Positions 17,663 through 26,558 of a stretch of DNA of 49,072 nucleotides are shown piece after piece; the first letter of the stretch is position 1; every line of letters starts with the position of its first letter. Origin of the DNA: Tetragenococcus solitarius NBRC 100494. Lineage in GTDB: Bacteria > Bacillota > Bacilli > Lactobacillales > Enterococcaceae. Both the position numbers and the translations under genes were made by a program. The DNA is taken from contig NZ_BCPY01000014.1 in the NCBI RefSeq assembly GCF_001544195.1, positions 1 through 49,072 on the forward strand, in the 5' to 3' direction. The notes under the pieces are model-generated. The model saw only the letters and a list, made by a program, of their open reading frames with translations, ran no database searches and was not told the DNA's origin.

Positions 17663-18943
17663 TTATACTTTTAAAGTATTTTCAATTCGGGTGGTTACAC
17701 CTTCTAATTTATAACATTCAACATAATCACGAATTGGACGTTTGATATGATCAACAACGTAGCGCTGCCCGTCAATGTTTTGCTCTTTAAGATTGTGATA
17801 CATCTTTTCAATTTCCTCTTTAACTTCATCATCATTGAACGTATAATGACCAGCAATATCTAATATTTCCGCTTGTAGTTGATCGTCATTAGAATTTAAA
17901 ATTTGATCAACTGTTAGATCTTTTTGTTCGCCAACCATCCATTTTCTCCAACGTTCACTATTGATTGCATGAACTAATAATGTTTCACGTATGTTAGATG
18001 CTTCTTTAATTAGTCCATTTTCAACTAATCTTGCTTCAACTGCTGCAAGGTTCAAGTAAGCTCGAGTTTCTTCTGTCCCATATTGAGGCGCTACATTAGT
18101 GGCTGTAATTTCTGATGGAACATGTTCTAGTAAAGTAACGTCATCTAGATAATCGCCATTATGTTCTTTTAAACCGACGCCATATTTTTTCGCCATTTGA
18201 GCCAAATCATAAGCATTTTTAAAATTAAATGTACCTACTTGTTCTGTTTTACGAGTTAACGTCCCTGTTTGTCCTACGATAAACGTTGGCATTGGTAAAG
18301 CACGTTTTTCTAATTCGTCTTTTAATCGTAAGATAAATTTTTCATAGGTTTCTGTCGAAGTCAATCCTCCATTTGTTTCTTCTGTCCCTACTTCATAACC
18401 AATCTCAGGTAAATGACGCGCCTTACGTTCTTTTTCACAAAACTCAATTAGGTCAACTGTTCTTTCTAAAACAGTATCTAACGGAATAACCTTCCCAACT
18501 TCAAATGGATCTTTTGTAGGGTCGATCATTAATAAGTCAAAGCCCGCTTCAATATCAGCCACATAAGATTTTTGTCCAAGCGCCATTGCTTCATCTGTGG
18601 GTAAGTGATCATTTCTTTCTTTATCACGTTGCCAAGGACCTCCATGGTCACGACACAGGTAGTATAAATTATCATAATTAATTTTTTCTGCCACTTCTTC
18701 AACTGCTTTTGCAAAGGTGAATTGATTCCAGCCGTTAACATATCCGCCACCCAATTCATCTGCATCAACTTGATTTCTGCTAGCGATAAACATCACTGGA
18801 AAGTCGTCTTCTTGAGATAATTCTAAAGTTGCTTGAACACAATTTCTAGACATGGGACCTACCCCTAGTATAGTGGCACTTTCCCCTGTTTTTTGTAACT
18901 TAAGAAGGCCTTCAACAACTGTTTTGATTGGTAGTTTTTCCAT
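17663..18943 (-). CDS. GatZ/KbaZ-family protein (tagatose-bisphosphate aldolase non-catalytic subunit or ketohexose-phosphate 4-epimerase)
   Basis: 426 residues from ATG at 18943, nine bases after GGAG; upstream in-frame TTG and ATG codons are worse spaced. It matches the GatZ/KbaZ family (about 420 residues), with ILGVGPMSRNCVQA, YYLCRDHGGPWQRD and VGTEETNGGL. In E. coli, GatZ stabilises the class II aldolase GatY; related members have been reported as 4-epimerases of ketohexoses or their phosphates. No GatY/KbaY partner is in the window. It is last in a fructose-class PTS operon, so an epimerase on the imported phosphoketose is attractive but unproven. Confidence 0.85.
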   Translation of the reverse strand: MEKLPIKTVVEGLLKLQKTGESATILGVGPMSRNCVQATLELSQEDDFPVMFIASRNQVDADELGGGYVNGWNQFTFAKAVEEVAEKINYDNLYYLCRDHGGPWQRDKERNDHLPTDEAMALGQKSYVADIEAGFDLLMIDPTKDPFEVGKVIPLDTVLERTVDLIEFCEKERKARHLPEIGYEVGTEETNGGLTSTETYEKFILRLKDELEKRALPMPTFIVGQTGTLTRKTEQVGTFNFKNAYDLAQMAKKYGVGLKEHNGDYLDDVTLLEHVPSEITATNVAPQYGTEETRAYLNLAAVEARLVENGLIKEASNIRETLLVHAINSERWRKWMVGEQKDLTVDQILNSNDDQLQAEILDIAGHYTFNDDEVKEEIEKMYHNLKEQNIDGQRYVVDHIKRPIRDYVECYKLEGVTTRIENTLKV

Positions 18944-18995
18944 TCTTTTCATCTCCAATTTTTAATTTAATAAAACAAGTCACTTCTGTTTACTC

Positions 18996-20048
18996 TTATT
19001 TTTTCTCAATATCGTCTATATTAAGCTTAGTAAAATGTAAGATAGCAACTGCTACCAATGTTCCAATTAACATAGCCAAGAAATACCATAATTTTCCATT
19101 AACTACAGGCAAAATAATCAACCCGCCGTGGGGGACCAAAGCTTCCACCCCGTTAACCATTCCTAAAGCTCCACCAACTGCACTTCCAATGATAATCGCC
19201 GGTAGAACTCGTTTAATATCTTTGACAGCAAAAGGAATAGCACCTTCTGTAATTCCAATTAGCCCCATAAAGAAAGCTGAGATACCTAGATCTTTATCTT
19301 CAGGTGTATACTTTTTACGATCAATAAAAGTTGAAATTGCTAAAGCTAAAGGAGGAATTGCGACTGCAATTCGATGCGCTCCGTTGGGTGCATAAACACC
19401 TTCTGACATCAAAGCTAAAGTAAAAGCTGTTGCTGTTTTGTTAATTGGACCACCCATATCTACTGCAGTCATCGCACCTATCACTAACCCAAGGACAATC
19501 GCACTGCTACCTTGCATTTGGCTTAATACTTCCACTAGCCAATCCATTGCAGCTCCAATTGGGACTGCGATTATATAAATATAAATCATTCCTAAAACGA
19601 AAGTTGTAAGCACAGGTACGATTAAGATTGGCATAATTGTACGAATTGTTGCTGGCACTTTCCAAGTTTTACACCAACGTACAAAATATCCTACTGCAAC
19701 ACCCATAATCATAGCTCCTAAAAATCCAGTTTGGACTTCCCCTTCTCCAATTGGATTGTTAGCCACATAGCCTAAAATCATAGCTGGTGCTAAAGCGGGT
19801 TTCCCCGCTAATGTATTAGCGATATAACCCGAAAGTAATGGGATCATCATGGCAAAACCAGCAGCACCTAAATCGTTTAAATTTTTCATAAAAGGATTTG
19901 TAACTTCCATCCCAGCGTCAGTAGCTTCACCTGTTGCCAAAGCAATCGCTAGAAAGATCCCACCTACGACGACAGCCGGTAACATAAAAGAAACCCCAGT
20001 GTTGAAAGCTTTTTGTAAATCTTTAAAAAACTTATTCTTTTTTTTCAT
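18996..20048 (-). CDS. Fructose-class PTS membrane subunit IIC
   Basis: 350 residues with about nine hydrophobic segments. Family features are FNTGVSFMLPAVVVGGIF, GYIANTLAGKPALAPAMI, DMGGPINKTATAF and LVPHGGL. Start ATG with AAGGAGC upstream. IIB and IIA are separate genes upstream, unlike the fused fructose importer FruA. The gene order with GatZ suggests a ketohexose other than, or besides, fructose. Confidence 0.92.
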   Translation of the reverse strand: MKKKNKFFKDLQKAFNTGVSFMLPAVVVGGIFLAIALATGEATDAGMEVTNPFMKNLNDLGAAGFAMMIPLLSGYIANTLAGKPALAPAMILGYVANNPIGEGEVQTGFLGAMIMGVAVGYFVRWCKTWKVPATIRTIMPILIVPVLTTFVLGMIYIYIIAVPIGAAMDWLVEVLSQMQGSSAIVLGLVIGAMTAVDMGGPINKTATAFTLALMSEGVYAPNGAHRIAVAIPPLALAISTFIDRKKYTPEDKDLGISAFFMGLIGITEGAIPFAVKDIKRVLPAIIIGSAVGGALGMVNGVEALVPHGGLIILPVVNGKLWYFLAMLIGTLVAVAILHFTKLNIDDIEKK

Positions 20049-20072
20049 TTTGTTTTGCTCCTTTAAACAGAA

Positions 20073-20387
20073 TTAGATCTTTTCCGCTTGGTCAATAGTC
20101 TCAACAGGATGTTTAATCACTTCTCCTGGATCTACATTGATAACTTTGCCTTCATTTTCTTTTTCTTCAAATCGTTCTTCTCCATCAATTCCTATCCCTA
20201 TAGCCAAAATCACAATATCTGCTGCATCAACTTCTTCTTGCTCTAATTCATTCTCAATTCCCATACTTCCTTGAGTTTCTACTTTTACTTCATACCCTCT
20301 TTTTTGGCATTCTTTTTCGATAGCTTCCTGTGCCATATAAGTATGTGCTATTCCAGTTGGACATGCGGTTACTGCTACTATTTTCAT
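20073..20387 (-). CDS. Fructose-class PTS subunit IIB
   Basis: 104 residues from ATG at 20387 with GGGAGG upstream; the longer reading to 20411 overlaps IIA. The phosphocysteine loop VTACPTGIAHTYMAQEA is diagnostic for the fructose class. The C-terminus continues past the usual IIB domain in an acidic tail (EGKVINVDPGEVIKHPVE). Confidence 0.92.
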   Translation of the reverse strand: MKIVAVTACPTGIAHTYMAQEAIEKECQKRGYEVKVETQGSMGIENELEQEEVDAADIVILAIGIGIDGEERFEEKENEGKVINVDPGEVIKHPVETIDQAEKI

Positions 20388-20400
20388 TACGTTTTCCTCC

Positions 20401-20874
20401 CTATATTTCAATTAAATTTAATTGTTTAAATGTTTTATTTTTATCAACTTGTCTCAATAGCTTCTCCCTAAAATTTTCATCTAGTAATTTTTTACTTAGT
20501 TGAGAAATAAACTTTAGATGAAGATTATTTTCACTTTTTTCTGGAACTCCGATAAGAAATACCAACCGTACCGTTCCTTCTGTTTGATTTGTCCACTCTA
20601 TATCTTTTGTTGTTCGTAAGAAGGCAATGAATGGGTGTGTAACTGCATCGGTCTTACCATGTGGAATTGCAATGGAGTAACCGATAGCAGTAGATATTTC
20701 CTGCTCACGCTTTTTTACTGCTTTATAAAGTTTCCCTTCATCTGTTACATAACCGTTCGTTTTAGCTTGCTTTACAACAAAACGAAGGACTTCTTCTTGA
20801 CTTTCAAAGTTTTTGTCTAAAAATATCATCTCCTCCGAAATTACGCCTCTACCATTCTCTTGAATTTCTCCCAT
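20401..20874 (-). CDS. PTS subunit IIA (fructose/mannitol fold)
   Basis: 157 residues from ATG at 20874, 8 bases after AGGGAG; a GTG three codons earlier is too close to it. The phosphohistidine region is YSIAIPHGKTDAV. It begins right after the stop of the PRD regulator gene, so regulator and PTS share a transcript. Confidence 0.9.
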   Translation of the reverse strand: MGEIQENGRGVISEEMIFLDKNFESQEEVLRFVVKQAKTNGYVTDEGKLYKAVKKREQEISTAIGYSIAIPHGKTDAVTHPFIAFLRTTKDIEWTNQTEGTVRLVFLIGVPEKSENNLHLKFISQLSKKLLDENFREKLLRQVDKNKTFKQLNLIEI

Positions 20875-20875
20875 C

Positions 20876-22795
20876 TTATTCACTCCCTAAATTCCTCAAT
20901 AAAGCTTTTTTTGAAGATTTCTGTCTGATTTGTTTTAATATATTAGGACTATTTACTATGTTATAAATATCCGACAAGATTCTTCGAGTTTCCAAAGTAT
21001 CTTGTGGAGCAATACAAATTAAAAATATAATATCTGTATAATATTTATCCCATTTAAACTTTTGTTTATTTTTCACGATTATCACATTCGTCTGATTAAC
21101 ATATCTAGGATTTCCATGAGGCACAGCTGCGCCAGAAGGTAAATCCGTCCCCCCTAATTTTTCTCTATGAAGAAGTCCAGAAATAAACTTCTGCTCTACC
21201 ACTCCTTTTTTAATTAACTTTTCACCTATAACTTCAAATAATTCTTCTTTAGAAGAAAAAGTCGAATTAACAAAAATAAACTCCAAACTGATAAACTTCT
21301 TTAAGTGATGTTGGTCGACCAATGGATTCACTTTACCAATATTGTTTAGTCTATAACCCGAATTTTTTATCCTCTCTATATCTGTATCCGTTAAAAATGG
21401 TGAAACAAGTATGATTTTCTTTCCAGGTATATCTACTTTAATTGTCGAAATAATTAGGTCAAATTGATCCGTATCAATGTGTCCCAACTCTGCTACCGAA
21501 GCAACTTCTATTGTGTCAAAAGACGGTACAATATTTTTAATTCGATTCATTAAAAGCTCCGATGTTGCAATTCCCATTTGACAAATTATCAATATTTTTC
21601 TGTTTATTTTTGCCCTTTCAATTGCTGACTGAAAATAAATTGTAAGAAAAGCAATCTCGTCTTCATTAAATGAAATTTCGAGTTGTCTTTCATATTCACT
21701 AAGAACAAGCCAAATTACATTAAAGGTTAATGGAAATTCTGTTTTTATCTGTTCAGTAAAGGGGTTTTCTGTTTTATTATCAGTTTGTAAGCGATAAATC
21801 ATTGGTGGTATGTGATTTATTAGCTGTTCTTCTAGTTTTTTATCATTAGAAAAATCAATGTTCAATGCTTTTGAGACCTGAGTCAAAAGATTATTAACGA
21901 GTGTGCTATCAATATTTTCTTCTGGCAAAGGCTCAAATCTATTAGTTATTAAATGTTGTGAAAAATATGTGACATCTTCATTAGTATAGGAAAAGTCTAA
22001 TCTTAATGAAGCCTTATGCAAAAGTTTGACTGCACTTTCTTCAAAAAATGAAGTATAATCATAATTTTCTGTTTCTGTATTTTCTTGAATATGATATCCA
22101 TTCAAATTACGAAAGACTAAAATGATAAAAATATTTAACACATTCTGCACATAGTAATCTGAAATCGCGTTACTATTGTCTCGTACATAGTTATATAAAA
22201 TATTTGTACATACAGTAATAATCTTTTCACCATAATATGACGTCAGTAAATTTAACTTTTTTGTTACTGTGTTTTCGTAATAAAATGCCGAATTACTTAT
22301 TATGTAGCGATTAAACTGTAAATATGCTTTTTGAATATCAATTTCACTTCCAGATATTCTTGTGCCATATATATCGCTTTTAAGTTCGATATTAGAACCT
22401 GCCTTAAGGATCTTCATAATAAATTCGAAATCTTTTATAATGGAAGTTTTGCTTACCCTATAAATTTCAGACAAAAAATTAAAACTTACCGGTGTTTCTT
22501 CAAATAATAGTTTCCTCATTATTTCAGTTCTTCGTGTCACAGTATCATAGACAGCCGACAATTCACCATCTTCTTTTGATAAAGGGGTTTCTTTTAGCTC
22601 ACTAAGTGCAACTCCAACACCTCTCTTCTTTTCTAAAAATTTACCTAAACTTTGGATGTATCCTTCTAACAATTTTAATTCTGAATGAATCGTTCTTTTT
22701 GACACTCCTAGTTTGTTAGCTATGAATTCCACCGTTAGAAAGTCATCTTGAGACTCTAATAATTCAAGTAAATCTTTTTGTCGTTTCGTTAACAT
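20876..22795 (-). CDS. PRD-containing transcriptional activator (MtlR/ManR-like)
   Basis: 639 residues from ATG at 22795 (an upstream TTG at 22828 is less likely). Domains in order: N-terminal helix-turn-helix (DFLTVEFIANKLGVSKRTIH), two PTS-regulation domains in the middle, a galactitol-type IIB-like domain with CQMGIATSELLM, and a C-terminal IIA-like domain with phosphohistidine in SGAAVPHGNPR. Such activators are switched by phosphorylation from HPr and their cognate IIB, linking transcription to sugar flux. It heads the operon for the fructose-class PTS and GatZ-like protein. Confidence 0.92.
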   Translation of the reverse strand: MLTKRQKDLLELLESQDDFLTVEFIANKLGVSKRTIHSELKLLEGYIQSLGKFLEKKRGVGVALSELKETPLSKEDGELSAVYDTVTRRTEIMRKLLFEETPVSFNFLSEIYRVSKTSIIKDFEFIMKILKAGSNIELKSDIYGTRISGSEIDIQKAYLQFNRYIISNSAFYYENTVTKKLNLLTSYYGEKIITVCTNILYNYVRDNSNAISDYYVQNVLNIFIILVFRNLNGYHIQENTETENYDYTSFFEESAVKLLHKASLRLDFSYTNEDVTYFSQHLITNRFEPLPEENIDSTLVNNLLTQVSKALNIDFSNDKKLEEQLINHIPPMIYRLQTDNKTENPFTEQIKTEFPLTFNVIWLVLSEYERQLEISFNEDEIAFLTIYFQSAIERAKINRKILIICQMGIATSELLMNRIKNIVPSFDTIEVASVAELGHIDTDQFDLIISTIKVDIPGKKIILVSPFLTDTDIERIKNSGYRLNNIGKVNPLVDQHHLKKFISLEFIFVNSTFSSKEELFEVIGEKLIKKGVVEQKFISGLLHREKLGGTDLPSGAAVPHGNPRYVNQTNVIIVKNKQKFKWDKYYTDIIFLICIAPQDTLETRRILSDIYNIVNSPNILKQIRQKSSKKALLRNLGSE

Positions 22796-22831
22796 ATGAT
22801 ACGCACATCCTATCTTAAAAAGCTTCAATTA

Positions 22832-22845
22832 TGTTAGCGTTATCA
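22832..22845 (-). promoter_or_regulatory. cre box upstream of the PRD regulator/fructose-PTS operon
   Basis: TGTTAGCGTTATCA matches the cre consensus TGWAARCGYTWNCA at 13 of 14 positions by eye. It lies 37 bases before the regulator start, so CcpA would block the operon on preferred sugars. Confidence 0.65.
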
Positions 22846-22897
22846 TGAATACATTTTTATTATAGACAGATAACTTATTTTTGAATATTACATTTCT

Positions 22898-22937
22898 TTG
22901 CAACAAGTATTAACAGAGAATTGTTTACTTGTTGCAA
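22898..22937. promoter_or_regulatory. Probable operator: 12-bp inverted repeat
   Basis: TTGCAACAAGTA (22898-22909) and its exact complement TACTTGTTGCAA (22926-22937) flank a 16-bp spacer, about 100 bases upstream of the PRD regulator gene. This is the expected position and form for the activator's own binding site. Confidence 0.65.
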
Positions 22938-22987
22938 TTTATGACTTATTTAACGAAAAGAATCAAGTTAAAACCGCTTTAACAAAT

Positions 22988-23035
22988 GAAAAAGACACTG
23001 AAAGTTTGTGTATTACAGACTTTCAGCGTCTTTTT
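22988..23035 (-). terminator. Terminator for the 23.1-24.4 kb genes
   Basis: AAAGAC-CTGAAAGT pairs with ACTTTCAG-GTCTTT, with T-runs on both strands. It lies directly downstream of the minus-strand gene ending at 23103. Confidence 0.75.
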
Positions 23036-23102
23036 ATTTTATATCTTAAAAACAATTAATACTATCAAAAAATTTAAGTATATAACTTATCGGTTTTTCT
23101 CC

Positions 23103-23566
23103 TTATTTTATACATAAAAATATTTGCTTCTCATTTTCCTTTGGTTGCAACGTTATGGTTTCAACATCTTCATCTGAGTCATCCATTGGCGTAAAAATCA
23201 CATTATTATCTTCTTCAGAAACTTCATAAGTATTTTTTTCATCTTCATTATCTGTGTCTTGCAGCGTAATTTGACCATCGTCTAGTATATATTCAAATTT
23301 AAAATTCATTTCACTAGATAGCTCTTTAGCAAATTCTTCTCCCATTTGTTCCCATTCGTCCGTAGCCGTTGACTCTATACTATCCACATCAACTTTTAAC
23401 GACATGACATGATCAGAAAAAGAGGTAACCATATTAGGAACATCTTCTTCCTCAGGTTCGTTAGACCAATCGTTAGCTTTTAAGTCCTCTTCTGAAATAC
23501 TTGCACTACATCTAAAAACGATAAACTTAACGTTCCTAATAATCGCCCTTTAGTAAACTTTTTCAT
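23103..23566 (-). pseudogene. Frameshifted small lipoprotein gene
   Basis: From ATG at 23566, frame one encodes a signal peptide (MKKFTKGRLLGTLSLSF). After the A-run at 23514-23518 the frame is lost, and the sequence continues in another frame as CSASISEEDLKANDW and on through an acidic C-terminal part to 23103. Adding one base to that run gives a hydrophobic segment followed directly by a lipobox-like cysteine. The intact stretch alone (109 residues from 23432) has no ribosome site or export signal. Function unknown. Phase variation, decay or sequencing error are all possible. Confidence 0.7.
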
Positions 23567-23607
23567 TGTAAATCTCTTTTCTGTATTACTCAATATTAAT
23601 CCATTCT

Positions 23608-23799
23608 CTATTTAAAAAGTCCTCTTGTCGTCTTGTTATAAATCTTATTTTTTGTAGAACGAGAAGGTTTTTTCAAAGTACCTGTACCTTTTTTACTGTA
23701 TGTAGGTGAAAGAGATTTTTTTATTTTACGCTTTGATTTACCAACGGTTCTTGAAGAAATCGATTTTTTAATACTCGGCTTTCTTATACCAAATTTCAT
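23608..23799 (-). CDS. Small basic hypothetical protein
   Basis: 63 residues, very rich in Lys, Arg and Ser (KPSIKKSISSRTVGKSKRK, then KKGTGTLKKPSRSTKNKIYN). The pattern recalls the N-terminal segment of longer uncharacterised Firmicutes proteins, so this may be a shortened version. No membrane segment. It lies 20 bases after the next gene, which also seems damaged. Role unknown; nucleic acid binding is only suggested by charge. Confidence 0.6.
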   Translation of the reverse strand: MKFGIRKPSIKKSISSRTVGKSKRKIKKSLSPTYSKKGTGTLKKPSRSTKNKIYNKTTRGLFK

Positions 23800-23820
23800 A
23801 TTAACACCCCTGATATTTGT

Positions 23821-24365
23821 TTAGTAGCAAACCTTGCAAGGCTCCAATCCCATTGATTGTGCATTTTCTAAAGTAGTTTGAGAAAAATCACCGTTTCCAT
23901 GAGGATGAGTATGATACTTTTCTCCAGTTGGAGTCACATAAACCATCTCCCCAACATCATCCTGCTGTTGAGCTTGTTGAAATTGTTCCTCCTCGCGTTG
24001 TCGCGCTTCAATTCGTTGCTTCTCTTCCTCTTTTTTCTTCTTCTCTTTAGCTAGTTTCTTCTGTTTTTCTTCTTCCTCTTTTTTCTTCTCCTCCTTCTCT
24101 TTTGAAGCCTGTACTTCTGAAGAAGACTGGGTACTTATTGTTGTAGTTTCTATTGCTTTTTCAGCGGAACTAGTTTCCATCTCTTCGGGAGCAGTAATTC
24201 CGACTCCAGTAAAAGCAATAACACCAGCTAATAAAGAACAAACAATTAATCGTTTATTATTAGGATACTTTCCATCTTTTTTATAATCCCTCTTACTACA
24301 CGGTAGCACCCTAGTAACAAACAAATAAAACTTACCAACAATAACAACATAAACAAATCATCCAT
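23821..24365 (-). pseudogene. Frameshifted membrane-anchored protein with coiled coil and C-terminal HxH...CxxC-like motif
   Basis: The likely start is ATG at 24365 (GGGAG 7 bases upstream), encoding MDDLFMLLLLVSFICLLLG. The frame then breaks near 24313; a different frame gives SKRDYKKDGKYPNNK, a second membrane segment, a long Glu/Lys/Gln coiled coil, and a C-terminal motif VYVTPTGEKYHTHPHGNGDF...LEPCKVCY. That last motif occurs in many Gram-positive surface or nuclease-like proteins and may bind a metal. Without the frameshift the start would be a TTG lacking a ribosome site. Function unknown. Confidence 0.65.
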
Positions 24366-24460
24366 TTTAACTCCCACTTTCTCATTAAAATTTTATATGA
24401 CTTCTTTCAACATTTTGTAAGTTGTTCATTATTTTATTATTAAATACACTAGTTACAAAG

Positions 24461-24799
24461 CTATAACTCTGTATATTTGTCATTTTTATCTTTGGCTTTA
24501 TTGATTGGATATTTTTCTTCATTCAGTTTTAATTTTTCAGCAATAATTTCTTCTACATTTAAGTCTAAGTTATCTGCCATCATATATGAATAAATCAATA
24601 CGTCTGCTAATTCCTCTTTTATTCTGCCTAACTTTTTTTCTTTTACTTCAGTAGAAGTTTTCCATTGAAAAAGTTCTAACAATTCAGAAGCCTCTAAAGA
24701 AATAGAAATTGCTAAGTCCTTTTCATTATGAAATTGACGCCAATTCCTTTCATCTCTAAATTTATTTATTTTTTTAATCAGTTCATTCAGTTCATTCAT
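24461..24799 (-). CDS. MazG-like nucleotide pyrophosphohydrolase
   Basis: 112 residues, the size of single-domain MazG-like enzymes (dCTPase/RS21-C6 type). The metal-binding pattern is seen as SLEASELLELFQW (ExxE) followed by RIKEELADVLIYSYMMA (EExxD). These hydrolyse (d)NTPs to monophosphates and pyrophosphate, cleaning non-canonical nucleotides or affecting alarmone and dNTP pools. Its ATG overlaps the stop of the upstream GIY-YIG/DUF2075 gene by 8 bases, so the two products are probably made together and may work as a pair. Confidence 0.88.
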   Translation of the reverse strand: MNELNELIKKINKFRDERNWRQFHNEKDLAISISLEASELLELFQWKTSTEVKEKKLGRIKEELADVLIYSYMMADNLDLNVEEIIAEKLKLNEEKYPINKAKDKNDKYTEL

Positions 24800-26543
24800 T
24801 TTTCAGCTCTCCTCTCTGAGCTTTCAGCAACATATTTTGAAGTTCATCATCAACTGCATAAATATATAGACCGTTGACACCCCTGGTTAACAAAACGTTC
24901 AGTTCATTTTTTAATAAATCTTCTGCTACATCTTTTTTGCCACCCCGTTTTTGGGTAGCCTTTTTATTTTTACTAGCCTTTTTGTCAAAAATAACTTTTC
25001 CATCTCTATATTTTACAGATGGTCCAATAATGATTGCTGCATAATTTAAATCGAAGCCTTGAATTGTATATGTTGATCCTACTTCGTTAATTGTCTGACT
25101 TTGTTCAGCCCATGAAAGTTGTTTATTTACCCGGGTTCTCTTAGGAGGTTTTAATTGCAAATTCCAAGGCAAACTCCATTTTCCAATCTTTACCCGCCAA
25201 TACTCATCATTTTTAGGTTTATTTTGATTAGAATAGGGCCAATCAAAAGTAGCTAGGATACGAGAAATACCAAAGTCTTCATTTTCGGCTTTTTTTCGTA
25301 TAGCTTCGTACATCTTTTTTACATCTGCAAAGACTTCTAAATCATAACCTGTAGTATCAGTTGGAATATTAGTAATCTGTTGATTGTCAACAATATTTCT
25401 TATCCAGCCAACGGTTTCTTTACCTGCATTAATCCTCAGTTGGTTGCCAAGATTTATCAAATTTCCTTGTAAATTTACCTTGTGTACAATCGAAAGTAAT
25501 TCATTACTTTCCCAATACTGTTCCGTGGTAAGAATTTGATTTTTATCAAAAACAGCAACAACCACCTTAGCTCTATCTAAAATATCTTTAAGATGGTTTT
25601 TCCCTCTATAAGATTGCTTTCCCTGCGTAAGGAGTAAATGAGCTTCATCAATAAGTACCACATCAATTTTTTCTTCAGGATCGTTCACATTAATAAAATG
25701 AGTAGGTTTTGAAACTACGTCTTTATTTGACTTGGTTCGAATACCTAGCTTAGTTGCAATTTGTTCATAAACCTTCACCTGTTCTTCATGATTCACCAAA
25801 AGATAACAACTTAACCCTTGCAAAATAACATTATCATTTTCTTTTGAAATATTTTGCAGTTCATAAAATAGACTACTCATCAATACCGTTTTGCCAGATC
25901 CAGCTTCTCCTTGTACTAAAATTAACTGGCTATCTTCTTGGCGATTCAGTGCCTGTTCAATTTTCATAATAATCAATTCTTTGGCATCCATCTGTTCTTG
26001 TGTCAGTTTATGAAAAGGTGAAGCTTTAAAAATCGCTGAGTCTCTTATGACACTTTCTACTGGGAACAGTTCTTTATTTTTATTATGTAATTTCCGCCAG
26101 ATTTTCGAAAAGATGCTATCAAGTTCATCAGACGTATAATACTGATTTTGCTGATTATAACGGCGATTATACACAGAATCAACTATCCCTACACTTGACA
26201 TGTACTGCATCAGTTTATTTTCTATATCTAAAGTCAATGACTTATTAAAGTGATTATGGCCAATCACAAACATTTTTGCAGTAGACGAATCAGCTAACTT
26301 TCTCCAATCACTTCTAGCTATCGGATCACTTTGAAGATGCTCAAAAGACCGACGCTTTATGTTCGTTGTCTCGCCAATATAAACCGAAAAACGTTGAGTA
26401 CCAACTTTATCATTTACAATGTATACTGTGGGGTATTCTAAAATATATTTTAATTGCTTTTCATTCAGATTCTTTTCCATATTGTAAATAGCATCTGTTT
26501 TATAATCTAATTCACATACAATTGGCGAAGGTAAATTTTCCAA
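24792..26543 (-). CDS. GIY-YIG nuclease fused to DUF2075 (Schlafen-like) ATPase/helicase
   Basis: 583 residues from TTG at 26543, 8 bases after GGAGG; a TTG at 26558 lies before that site. The N-terminal GIY-YIG-type domain includes PTVYIVNDKVG and FSVYIGETTNIKRRSFEH. It is followed by a DUF2075 superfamily-1-like ATPase: Walker A QGEAGSGKTVLMSS, Walker B VVLIDEAHLLL, then GSTYTIQGFDLNYAAIIIG and LNVLLTRGVNGLYIYAVDD near the C-terminus. The fusion suggests ATP-driven DNA or RNA processing and cutting. Overlap with a MazG-like gene and location in a decaying accessory stretch suggest a defence-type module; that is inference. Confidence 0.88.
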   Translation of the reverse strand: MENLPSPIVCELDYKTDAIYNMEKNLNEKQLKYILEYPTVYIVNDKVGTQRFSVYIGETTNIKRRSFEHLQSDPIARSDWRKLADSSTAKMFVIGHNHFNKSLTLDIENKLMQYMSSVGIVDSVYNRRYNQQNQYYTSDELDSIFSKIWRKLHNKNKELFPVESVIRDSAIFKASPFHKLTQEQMDAKELIIMKIEQALNRQEDSQLILVQGEAGSGKTVLMSSLFYELQNISKENDNVILQGLSCYLLVNHEEQVKVYEQIATKLGIRTKSNKDVVSKPTHFINVNDPEEKIDVVLIDEAHLLLTQGKQSYRGKNHLKDILDRAKVVVAVFDKNQILTTEQYWESNELLSIVHKVNLQGNLINLGNQLRINAGKETVGWIRNIVDNQQITNIPTDTTGYDLEVFADVKKMYEAIRKKAENEDFGISRILATFDWPYSNQNKPKNDEYWRVKIGKWSLPWNLQLKPPKRTRVNKQLSWAEQSQTINEVGSTYTIQGFDLNYAAIIIGPSVKYRDGKVIFDKKASKNKKATQKRGGKKDVAEDLLKNELNVLLTRGVNGLYIYAVDDELQNMLLKAQRGELKNE

Positions 26544-26558
26544 ACCTATTTCCTCCAA

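Noticed and set aside
23103-23432. Stand-alone 109-residue cytosolic protein
   Set aside because: No ribosome site at its ATG, and a signal peptide lies upstream in another frame, so a frameshifted lipoprotein fits better.
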